From Cellulomonadaceae bacterium (GTDB lineage Bacteria; Actinomycetota; Actinomycetes; Actinomycetales; Cellulomonadaceae), in assembly GCA_031282935.1 (NCBI GenBank), contig JAITCS010000034.1:1-8525 (forward strand): DNA of 8,525 nt. Direction: 5' to 3'. The stretch's first letter is position 1; the number at the start of each line of letters is the position of its first letter. The notes under the pieces are model-generated. The model was not told the DNA's origin, did no database searches, and saw only the letters and a list, made by a program, of their open reading frames with translations. A program made the position numbers and the translations under genes. Shown piece by piece: positions 1 through 5,928 of this stretch.

Positions 1-39
1 ACTACTTCACGAACCTAGGCACGCAACAGGTCACACCCT

Positions 40-87
40 CAGCGCGTAGTAGCGCACCCAGCGGTAGTCAAGCACCCAGCGGGTACT
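40..87. repeat. Imperfect short direct repeats downstream of msrA
   Basis: The 11-mer GCACCCAGCGG occurs at 54-64 and 72-82. A looser motif, CAGCG followed by GTAGT or GTACT, occurs three times, at 40-50, 59-68 and 77-87; the last copy runs into the msrA stop codon. The rest of positions 1-86 shows no gene, RNA or convincing terminator. This could be debris of a tandem repeat or part of a larger element cut off by the window edge. Function unknown. Confidence 0.5.
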
Positions 88-608
88 CACCCAACCGCCG
101 GGTCGGTGGCGACCGCCGCCCGCTGGAAAGCGGAACTGGGAATATGGCAATAGCCGCCGGGGTTCTTGCCCAAGTATTCTTGGTGATATTCCTCAGCCAA
201 ATAGTAGTTCTGGAGCGGTTGCACCTCGATAGCAAGCGGCTTCCCAATTCGCTGTTGCAGTGCCGCTAAAGAGAGTTGCACGGCCGGTAAATCGGAATCG
301 TCCGAATAATAGATGCCAGTTCGGTATTGGGTGCCAACGTCATTGCCCTGCTTATTTTGTGAGGTTGGGTCAATAACCTGATAGTACATCTCCAGCAGAA
401 ATGGCAGGGTCACGATATCGTTGTCGTATTGAATCCGAACTGCCTCTGCGAATCCGGTGTTTCCGGTGCAAACCTCACGATAAGTTGGGTCAGCGGTTAC
501 GCCATTCGCGTACCCGACATCGGTGTGGGTTACTCCTTTGATGGCCGCAAAGTATTTTTCGACCCCCCAGAAGCAGCCGCCCGCCAGCACAATCTCTTTC
601 AGTGACAT
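87..608 (-). CDS. msrA: Peptide-methionine (S)-S-oxide reductase MsrA
   Basis: This 173-residue cytosolic enzyme reduces the S epimer of methionine sulfoxide in proteins and free methionine, using thioredoxin as the usual reductant. The family hallmark GCFWG is at residues 11-15, with catalytic Cys12. The segment GFAEAV has Glu55, which helps bind the sulfoxide, and NDVGTQYR at 89-96 is also typical. Cys154, in GGYCHI near the C-terminus, is the likely resolving cysteine; Cys47 is a further one. The ATG at 608 is chosen because homology starts there (MSLKEIVLAGG). An in-frame extension to 878 would overlap msrB antisense and adds 90 unrelated residues. A TAGGAT hexamer lies 7 bases before the ATG; its AGGA could also act as a Shine-Dalgarno. 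The gene is divergent from msrB, and their starts are 82 bases apart. Full length for the family; nothing is missing. Confidence 0.96.
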   Translation of the reverse strand: MSLKEIVLAGGCFWGVEKYFAAIKGVTHTDVGYANGVTADPTYREVCTGNTGFAEAVRIQYDNDIVTLPFLLEMYYQVIDPTSQNKQGNDVGTQYRTGIYYSDDSDLPAVQLSLAALQQRIGKPLAIEVQPLQNYYLAEEYHQEYLGKNPGGYCHIPSSAFQRAAVATDPAVG

Positions 609-615
609 AGTGGTT

Positions 616-621
616 ATCCTA
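616..621 (-). promoter_or_regulatory. Candidate -10 element of msrA (possibly leaderless)
   Basis: On the minus strand TAGGAT fits the TANNNT -10 consensus and is followed by 7 bases and the msrA ATG. Transcription starting 6-7 bases after the hexamer would begin at or next to the start codon. No convincing -35 is visible. The AGGA inside it, 8 bases from the ATG, allows the alternative reading as a Shine-Dalgarno. Confidence 0.45.
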
Positions 622-677
622 ACGCGGAATACGGCGGTTCGGCACGCCACCAGCCAGCAGGCGCGGGCCGCATTGGC

Positions 678-683
678 TAGAGT
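678..683 (+). promoter_or_regulatory. Candidate -10 element of msrB (leaderless)
   Basis: TAGAGT fits TANNNT and is followed by 7 bases and the GTG at 691. There is no Shine-Dalgarno at a workable distance upstream of that GTG; the only purine-rich run (GAGGGA, 697-702) lies inside the reading frame with no in-frame start codon after it. A leaderless transcript starting at the GTG explains this. No clear -35 is seen. Confidence 0.45.
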
Positions 684-690
684 TGGGCTT

Positions 691-1110
691 GTGCATGAGG
701 GACAGTTTTCAGTCAATAAGTCGGATGAGGAATGGCAGCTAGAGCTTAACCCCCAAGAATTCCAAGTTTTACGCCAAGCCGGAACCGAGGCGCCGTTCAC
801 TGGCCCGCTCAACACCGAGCACCGCCTTGGCACGTATTGCTGCCGAGCCTGTGGAGCGCCGCTGTTCAGTTCCGACACGAAGTTTGACGCTGGCTGTGGT
901 TGGCCCAGTTTCTATCAAACCCTCGCGGGTGATTCGGTGGTGTTGCGCTCGGATCACAAGTTGCCTGGTCGCCCCCGCATTGAGGTTTTGTGCGCGAATT
1001 GCGGCTCTCATCTGGGACATGTCTTTGATGATGCGCCGCAAACTCCGACCGGGGATAGGTTCTGCATGAACTCTGTGGCTTTGAAGTTTGTTCCCGCCGA
1101 ATCATTATAG
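691..1110 (+). CDS. msrB: Peptide-methionine (R)-S-oxide reductase MsrB
   Basis: This enzyme reduces the R epimer of methionine sulfoxide in proteins, complementing MsrA. With the GTG at 691 the product is 139 residues, normal for MsrB. Conserved landmarks in order are FSVNKSDEEW (6-15), GTEAPFTG (31-38), the zinc-binding pairs Cys51/Cys54 (CRAC) and Cys101/Cys104 (CANC), CGWPSF with likely resolving Cys69, SHLGHVF (106-112), and RFCMNS with catalytic Cys125. The frame stays open upstream to an ATG at 523, but those residues are unlike MsrB and lie antisense to the start of msrA, so I reject that start. A TTG at 673 is another, weaker option. No Shine-Dalgarno precedes the GTG. The ABC-F gene starts 2 bases after the stop, implying co-transcription. 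Confidence 0.93.
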   Translation: MHEGQFSVNKSDEEWQLELNPQEFQVLRQAGTEAPFTGPLNTEHRLGTYCCRACGAPLFSSDTKFDAGCGWPSFYQTLAGDSVVLRSDHKLPGRPRIEVLCANCGSHLGHVFDDAPQTPTGDRFCMNSVALKFVPAESL

Positions 1111-1112
1111 AT

Positions 1113-2726
1113 GTGATTACCGCACAAGGGATTTCGATCCAAATAGGGGCCCGCACGCTTTTGCATCCTGCCAATTTCCGAATTGGTGGCGGGGATAGGA
1201 TTGGGCTGGTGGGGCGAAATGGCGCCGGGAAAACCACGTTGCTTAAGGCTTTGGCTGGGGCCACTGCGACGGGTGACGCCATTGCCACGAACGGGCAGAT
1301 TATCCGGACGGATTCCATCGGGTATTTGCCCCAGGACACTTTGGTGGAGGATCCCCATCGGGTCGGGATGGATCACGTGTTGTCGGCGCGGGGCCTTGAT
1401 TTCTTGACGAAAGAGATGGCCGCCACCGAGGCGCTAATGACCTCCCCTGACCCGGACGTGATGGCGAAAGCGCTCGACCGTTACCCGAAGTTGGAGGCGA
1501 GATTCATTGCCGCAGGTGGGTACGCTGCGGAGTCAGAAGCGCACCGAATTGTGAGCAACCTTGGCATTACCGATCGGGTTTTGTCCTCAGAAATAGGGCA
1601 CTTGTCGGGTGGACAACGACGGCGCCTGGAATTGGCGCGAATCCTGTTCTCCGGGGCTGCCACACTTTTGCTTGATGAACCTACCAACCATTTAGACACC
1701 GATGCGGTGGCTTGGCTGAGGGATTACCTGAAAACTTATCCGGGCGGATTTATCGTTATTAGTCACGATATCGAACTGCTGCGGGCGTCGGCGAATAAAA
1801 TCTGGTATCTCGACGCGAATAGGGCCACCCTGGACCAATACAACCTGAATTGGGATGCCTATGTGATCGAACGCGAGCAGGAGGAAAAGCGGCGGCGCCG
1901 AGAGCGGGCAAACGCCGAAAAGAAAGCCGCAGCGCTGCTGGCGCAAGCCGAATCCATGCGCGCGAAAGCCACCAAAGCCGTCGCCGCCCAGCAGATGATC
2001 AAGCGGGCCGAGGAAATGCTGGCCGCCACCCAAACCGAACGGGCGCAAGAGAAAGTGGCGAAGCTGCGGTTCCCCTCCCCTGCCCCCTGCGGCAAAGTGC
2101 CGTTGTTGGCAGAGGACTTGTCGAAATACTACGGCTCGCTTGAGGTTTTCACCGGCGTGGACTTGGCAATAGACAAGGGCTCGCGCGTGGTGGTTTTGGG
2201 CCTCAATGGGGCCGGGAAAACGACGCTGCTGCGGTTGCTATCAGGGGTGGAGGATTCCGACACCGGCAAGGTTATCCCCGGGCACGGGCTAAAGCTCGGA
2301 TATTACGCTCAGGAGCACGACCAACTTGACCGCTTCGCCACCGTCTTTGAGAACCTGCGCGCGGTGGCCCCGGAAATGACGGACACCCAGGTGCGCACTG
2401 TGCTCGGGTCTTTCCTGTTCTCTGGTGAGGACGCCGAGAAGCCCGCCTATGTGCTTTCCGGCGGGGAAAAGACCAGGCTAGCGCTAGCCACCCTCGTCGT
2501 GTCGCGGGCCAACGTGCTGCTGCTCGACGAGCCGACCAACAACCTCGACCCCGCATCGCGCGAGGAAATCCTCGGCGCCCTGCGCACTTACGAAGGCGCC
2601 ATCGTGATGGTGACGCACGACGAAGGCGCCGTTGACGCGCTCGGCCCCGAACGGGTGCTCATCCTGCCGGACGGCGACGAGGACCTCTGGAACGAAAGCT
2701 ACCGCGACTTGGTCACCCTCGCCTGA
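1113..2726 (+). CDS. ABC-F family ATPase (dual ATP-binding, no membrane domain)
   Basis: This 537-residue soluble protein has two ATPase domains in one chain and no membrane segments, so it is not a transporter by itself. Domain 1 has Walker A GRNGAGKT (34-41), signature LSGGQ (164-168), Walker B LLLDEP (185-190) and switch ISHD (216-219). Domain 2 has GLNGAGKT (363-370), LSGGE (448-452), LLLDEP (469-474) and THD (501-503). Between them, at about 250-320, is a Lys/Arg/Ala/Glu-rich helical linker, which in ABC-F factors reaches the ribosomal P-site tRNA. ABC-F proteins act on ribosomes as translation factors or in antibiotic protection; which role applies here cannot be told from sequence. It resembles, from memory, the mycobacterial Rv1473 type, often labelled a macrolide transporter. 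The GTG start lies 2 bases after the msrB stop without a Shine-Dalgarno, suggesting translational coupling. Third-position GC is about 56% over the first 48 codons and 89% over the last 82. Confidence 0.93.
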   Translation: MITAQGISIQIGARTLLHPANFRIGGGDRIGLVGRNGAGKTTLLKALAGATATGDAIATNGQIIRTDSIGYLPQDTLVEDPHRVGMDHVLSARGLDFLTKEMAATEALMTSPDPDVMAKALDRYPKLEARFIAAGGYAAESEAHRIVSNLGITDRVLSSEIGHLSGGQRRRLELARILFSGAATLLLDEPTNHLDTDAVAWLRDYLKTYPGGFIVISHDIELLRASANKIWYLDANRATLDQYNLNWDAYVIEREQEEKRRRRERANAEKKAAALLAQAESMRAKATKAVAAQQMIKRAEEMLAATQTERAQEKVAKLRFPSPAPCGKVPLLAEDLSKYYGSLEVFTGVDLAIDKGSRVVVLGLNGAGKTTLLRLLSGVEDSDTGKVIPGHGLKLGYYAQEHDQLDRFATVFENLRAVAPEMTDTQVRTVLGSFLFSGEDAEKPAYVLSGGEKTRLALATLVVSRANVLLLDEPTNNLDPASREEILGALRTYEGAIVMVTHDEGAVDALGPERVLILPDGDEDLWNESYRDLVTLA

Positions 2727-2732
2727 ACTGCG

Positions 2733-2769
2733 AGGTTTCGACGGGCTCAACCGCCGCAGACCGAAACCT
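2733..2769. repeat. Inverted repeat between convergent genes (REP-like or bidirectional terminator)
   Basis: AGGTTTCG at 2733-2740 and its reverse complement CGAAACCT at 2762-2769 form a perfect 8-bp stem around a 21-base spacer. The element lies between the ABC-F stop and the lipoprotein stop, overlapping the latter by two bases. The left part, GGTTTCGACGGGCTCAACC, resembles short repeats that, from memory, are scattered downstream of genes in many high-GC actinobacteria (GGTTTCGACAGGCTCAACC type). There is no U-tract, so it would be an unusual terminator. No second copy is seen in this window. Confidence 0.45.
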
Positions 2770-3109
2770 ACCGGCGGGTGCAGTAACTGGTGCCCATGTT
2801 GTCGGCTACCGTAAAGGAATTGCGGTTGTTCGAGGTGATGCTGGTGACGTAGGTGTCGCCATACGGCCCGAGTTCCAGGCTCCGGCTGTTGTTGAGGCGC
2901 CAAATCCCCGGATCGCCATTGAGCGACAGCGTGCCGTCGCTAAAGAACTCCACCGGGTACGGGTAGCCGTCGCCGTCGTCCACGCAATCCCACGAGCCGA
3001 TCAGATTGCGCTCGCTCATGCCACTGCCGAGACCGCCGCCGCACCCAGCCAGCGGGATTACCCCCAATGCTGCCGCCACGCCCAGAGCCAAAAACTTCTG
3101 CTTCTTCAT
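2768..3109 (-). CDS. Small secreted lipoprotein, possibly lipocalin-like
   Basis: The 113-residue product has a lipoprotein signal: a positive start (MKKQK), a hydrophobic stretch at about 6-20, and the lipobox LAGC ending at Cys23. The mature protein should be lipid-anchored on the outer face of the membrane, with about 90 residues. It begins with a Gly/Ser-rich tether, then IGSWDC, VEFFSDGTL and GIWRLN, spaced as in small lipocalin-like beta-barrel domains (a GxW near the start, then F-x-x-DGT). Cys42 and Cys110 could form a disulfide. I do not recognise a named family, and the fold is inference. It is downstream of the penicillin-binding protein gene on the same strand (57 bases) but has its own candidate promoter. 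An AGGG, 7 bases from the ATG, could serve as a ribosome site. Third positions are GC-rich, unlike the neighbouring penicillin-binding protein gene. Confidence 0.82.
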   Translation of the reverse strand: MKKQKFLALGVAAALGVIPLAGCGGGLGSGMSERNLIGSWDCVDDGDGYPYPVEFFSDGTLSLNGDPGIWRLNNSRSLELGPYGDTYVTSITSNNRNSFTVADNMGTSYCTRR

Positions 3110-3115
3110 AGGCTC

Positions 3116-3121
3116 ACCCTA
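3116..3121 (-). promoter_or_regulatory. Candidate -10 element of the lipoprotein gene (possibly leaderless)
   Basis: TAGGGT on the minus strand fits TANNNT and stands 6 bases before the ATG at 3109. The AGGG within it is also a passable Shine-Dalgarno, so the two readings compete. No -35 at normal spacing is obvious; a TTGCCG is present but about 21 bases upstream. Confidence 0.35.
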
Positions 3122-3166
3122 GCAGCCGCAGCGGCGAGAAACCGGCAACCACCGCGCGCGGGCGGC

Positions 3167-5449
3167 CTACGCGTCGGTGTCTTCCTCGGTTTCGAGATTG
3201 GCGGTGTTCTGGTCACCGAGCACCATGTCAGAGAACATGTCAATTTCGTCAACTCCAGCCAGCCCATTCTCGTAGGGGCGGAATAACGCTAACAATGGCA
3301 TATCTTCGTGCGCCTGATTCATGAAATCACGCCACATTGGGGCAGCAATAGTGGAACCAAATAAAGTCGAAATTCGGCGGCCCTCAAACATAATGTTGAA
3401 GTGCTCCACATTCCCAGAATGGTTGCCCACCAAAGCGGCCGTGGCCATTTGTGCCGTGTATCCGATAAACCAAGTGTGGTTCGAGCGGTTGGTGGTTCCG
3501 GTTTTGCCAGCCGATTCCCGGCCATCAGCCAGCGCGGCCGTGCGACCCGTGCCTGCACCCATCGAGCGCTGCAATGTGTAGCTAACCTGATCCGCGACCT
3601 CGCGCGGCAAGGCGTTCTCAATGCAATTTGCTTGCGGGATATTCATGGTACGGCCGTTGCTGTCGCGTACTTCAGAAATAGCGATCGGGTTACAATAAGT
3701 GCCCCCGCTAGCGAAAGTGGCATAAGCCGAAGCGATTTGCAAAGGCGTCATAGATTGCGCCCCCAAAACCATCGAAGGGATAACCGGGATATCTTGGGGT
3801 TGCGGGTTTTGCAGCGGAGTGCCAGCCGCAATATCACCGGCCGCAACTGAAGGGCTCATAGCCTCGGAAATAGAGGGGTGGAAACCCGTCAGCCACATGG
3901 TATCGCGCAAATCGCACAAATCAATTTGGGTGGACATACGCGCAAATGCAGTATTTACCGACAAATACATGGCCCGCACCGCATTCATGTGGCCAAACCG
4001 CTGATTAAGCGCGTTACCCGGCCACCACGGATCGCCACCCCGGAAACCGCCAACGCAAGGGGCAGCCCAGTTGTTTTGCGAAATGGGCGAAATGGAGGCC
4101 GAGTTAATGGGCGTGGTCAAATTGTTTTGTGGACTCTTAAGCCACTCAGCCAACACGATGGGCTTGACCGTAGAGCCGATCTGGAAACCGCGCGAACCCG
4201 TGGCAATACCAGCGGAGAAGTTGATGGCGGTGGAACCCGGTTCCGGCGTAGGCCGCGCGTCAAACTCGGCGTTCTGAGCCATCGCCAAAATCCGCCCAGT
4301 GCCCGGCTGCACCGCCACAAGAGCGGCATCAAGGTTCGCGGTGTTTTGGTTGGGCACGTGCGCATTGACCTGCTCCACAGCGGCGGCCTGGATATCAAGG
4401 TCAATGGTGGTGACAATGCTCAAACCACCACGATTGAGCAGGTCAAGGCGAGCGGCCTCGGTGGCACCAAATTCGGGTGAGGTACGAATCACTGAAATGA
4501 CGTAATCGCAAAAGAATGCGACATCACCGGCAGCTTGGCAACCATGCGGCACCGGATTAATGTTTAGCGTGTCATGAATAGGCTGGCTGCGCGCCACATT
4601 CCATTCATCAGTGGTGAGGAAACCATTGCGGTGCATATTGAACAGCACCAAATTCCGGCGCGCCTGCGAAGCCTCAGGATTAGTTATGGGATCAAACCGG
4701 CTAGGCGCGTTAGTGATGCCCGCGATAGTGGCCGCCTCAACCGCAGTCAAATCAGCAGCCGATTTAGAGAAGAAGAATTGGGCCGCATTCTCGACCCCAA
4801 AGATATTATTACGGCCGAATTGCGCTAAGTTCAGGTAACCCTCAAGAATTTCATCCTTACTCAAGGTGCGTTCCAGCTCAATAGCCAGGGCCGCTTCGCG
4901 AGCTTTACGCGCTAAGGATGACGCCTGGGCATCAATAACTCCAAAAGGGTCGCCTTCATGGTAAGAAGCGTCAATTAGACGATTCTTGACATATTGCATA
5001 GTGATTGTGGAAGCGCCTTGCGTGGTGCCGCCCCGGAGGTTATTCACGACCGCCCGAACTACCGAGCGGAAATCAACTCCGTTATGTTCCTCAAAGCGCT
5101 CATCCTCAATAGCGATAACCGCATTAATCATGTGCTGCGAGATATCTTCCAACGGCACCACGGAACGATTTTGCGCAAAGAAAGTTGTCAACAGGGTGCC
5201 ATTTGCGGCATAAATGCTGGACGCCTGCGACAATTCGCGGCGCTCCAAACCGACGGGCACATCTGTGAGAGCGGTGAAGCTCGAATCGGCTATGGCGTGA
5301 ATATTGAGCGCGGCTGGCAAAACCAGCCCAACAGCGGCAACCCCACCGGCGGTGGCTAGCATTACAAAGGATAATGTAAGGGCCGTTAACTTACTTAAAG
5401 CGAGTGGGCGCGCCCATTTCCGGCGACGAGCAGCATGACGAGATGACAC
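3167..5449 (-). CDS. Class A penicillin-binding protein (transglycosylase/transpeptidase)
   Basis: This bifunctional enzyme polymerises glycan strands from lipid II and cross-links the stem peptides outside the membrane. The 760-residue protein has a basic cytoplasmic tail, one membrane anchor at about 22-48, then a GT51 transglycosylase domain: IEDERF with catalytic Glu115, GASTITMQYVKN at 145-156, and RKAREAALAIELE with SKDEILEGYLN at 181-207. The transpeptidase domain has the nucleophile motif STVK (Ser426, Lys429), SVN (497-499) and KTGTT (649-653), so both active sites look intact. Six extracytoplasmic cysteines (304, 314, 465, 512, 586, 609) could form disulfides. No PASTA domain follows; the tail after about 720 is short and acidic. 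The GTG at 5449 is the first start codon after an in-frame stop, and no Shine-Dalgarno precedes it. It is PonA-like, but I cannot assign PonA1 or PonA2. Third-position GC looks lower than in the adjoining lipoprotein gene. Confidence 0.94.
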   Translation of the reverse strand: MSSRHAARRRKWARPLALSKLTALTLSFVMLATAGGVAAVGLVLPAALNIHAIADSSFTALTDVPVGLERRELSQASSIYAANGTLLTTFFAQNRSVVPLEDISQHMINAVIAIEDERFEEHNGVDFRSVVRAVVNNLRGGTTQGASTITMQYVKNRLIDASYHEGDPFGVIDAQASSLARKAREAALAIELERTLSKDEILEGYLNLAQFGRNNIFGVENAAQFFFSKSAADLTAVEAATIAGITNAPSRFDPITNPEASQARRNLVLFNMHRNGFLTTDEWNVARSQPIHDTLNINPVPHGCQAAGDVAFFCDYVISVIRTSPEFGATEAARLDLLNRGGLSIVTTIDLDIQAAAVEQVNAHVPNQNTANLDAALVAVQPGTGRILAMAQNAEFDARPTPEPGSTAINFSAGIATGSRGFQIGSTVKPIVLAEWLKSPQNNLTTPINSASISPISQNNWAAPCVGGFRGGDPWWPGNALNQRFGHMNAVRAMYLSVNTAFARMSTQIDLCDLRDTMWLTGFHPSISEAMSPSVAAGDIAAGTPLQNPQPQDIPVIPSMVLGAQSMTPLQIASAYATFASGGTYCNPIAISEVRDSNGRTMNIPQANCIENALPREVADQVSYTLQRSMGAGTGRTAALADGRESAGKTGTTNRSNHTWFIGYTAQMATAALVGNHSGNVEHFNIMFEGRRISTLFGSTIAAPMWRDFMNQAHEDMPLLALFRPYENGLAGVDEIDMFSDMVLGDQNTANLETEEDTDA

Positions 5450-5456
5450 AAATGCA

Positions 5457-5462
5457 AGTTTA
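5457..5462 (-). promoter_or_regulatory. Candidate -10 element of the penicillin-binding protein gene (leaderless)
   Basis: TAAACT on the minus strand fits TANNNT and is followed by 7 bases (TGCATTT) and the GTG start. Nothing in the preceding 20 bases resembles a Shine-Dalgarno, so a leaderless transcript is the simplest way to start here. A second TANNNT (TATGGT, 5484-5489) lies further upstream and could give a short leader instead. No good -35 is visible for either. Confidence 0.5.
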
Positions 5463-5553
5463 GCTGGCGCGGAATGACGCTTTTACCATAGGTCGCTTGC
5501 CGCCTGTAGCTTTGGCGCGTGCCTGCGGGGCGGGGGCCACTGAGGGGTCTGCC

Positions 5554-5583
5554 GGATGGGCGCCTGCTGGATGGGCGCCTGCC
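5554..5583. repeat. 15-bp tandem repeat, two copies, downstream of sufT
   Basis: GGATGGGCGCCTGCT (5554-5568) is followed directly by a copy differing in the last base (5569-5583). Each contains the palindrome GGCGCC, at 5559-5564 and 5574-5579, so the two can pair as a 6-bp stem with a 9-base loop. It begins 4 bases after the sufT stop in the direction of transcription. It might slow or end transcription of the suf operon, but there is no U-tract. The rest of the 137-base gap 5450-5586 shows only the promoter candidates for the penicillin-binding protein gene. Confidence 0.6.
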
Positions 5584-5586
5584 AGG

Positions 5587-5925
5587 CTAGAAGTTGAACC
5601 CCACCATGCGGAGTTGGTCACGCCCGTCCTCGGTTATCATGTCCAGCCCCCACGGCGGCGACCACACCCACTGCACTCGCACGTTGGCTGCCCCCAGCGG
5701 TTTGATGGCGTCGTCAACCTGCTCTTCAATCAAGTCAGTGAGCGGGCACGCGGGCGTGGTGAGGGTCATATCCACCACGATATCGGGGCCTACCTCCGGA
5801 TTGTCCTCGTCTTTATCTATGTGAATGTTATAAACCAGCCCCAAATCAACCACATTTACCCCGAGTTCGGGATCAATGACATCTTTGAGCGCTTCGTCAA
5901 TTTCGGATTTTGTAATCGTAGGCAT
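5587..5925 (-). CDS. sufT: SufT-type Fe-S cluster assembly factor (DUF59/MIP18 family)
   Basis: This 112-residue cytosolic protein belongs to the DUF59/MIP18 family, whose bacterial SufT members help mature or deliver iron-sulfur clusters. The features seen are IDPELGVNVVDLGLVY at 17-32, TLTTPACPL at 54-62 with the conserved Cys60, and the terminal block VQWVWSPPWG (84-93) followed by DQLRMVGF. This is a complete stand-alone MIP18 domain. It is the last gene of the suf operon here. The sufU stop is 3 bases upstream of its ATG, and its ribosome site AAGGAG (5934-5939) lies inside the end of sufU, so translation of the two is probably coupled. Actinobacterial suf operons commonly end with such a gene, which supports the symbol. 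The exact biochemical step is not settled for the family. Confidence 0.9.
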   Translation of the reverse strand: MPTITKSEIDEALKDVIDPELGVNVVDLGLVYNIHIDKDEDNPEVGPDIVVDMTLTTPACPLTDLIEEQVDDAIKPLGAANVRVQWVWSPPWGLDMITEDGRDQLRMVGFNF

Positions 5926-5928
5926 CTT

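Noticed and set aside
523..690. ATG at 523 as the msrB start
   Set aside because: The added residues are antisense to msrA and unlike MsrB; homology begins just after the GTG at 691.
609..878. Extended start for msrA at 878
   Set aside because: The extra 90 residues show no MsrA similarity and lie antisense to msrB; the family N-terminus begins at the ATG at 608.
3878..4480. 200-codon plus-strand open frame
   Set aside because: It lies entirely antisense to the penicillin-binding protein gene, whose motifs are unmistakable; the translation resembles no protein I know.
5450..5586. Frame continuing past the sufT TAG, suggesting stop-codon readthrough
   Set aside because: The frame is open for many codons, but the peptide is Arg/Pro-rich repeat sequence and sufT is already complete, so chance in GC-rich DNA is the better explanation.
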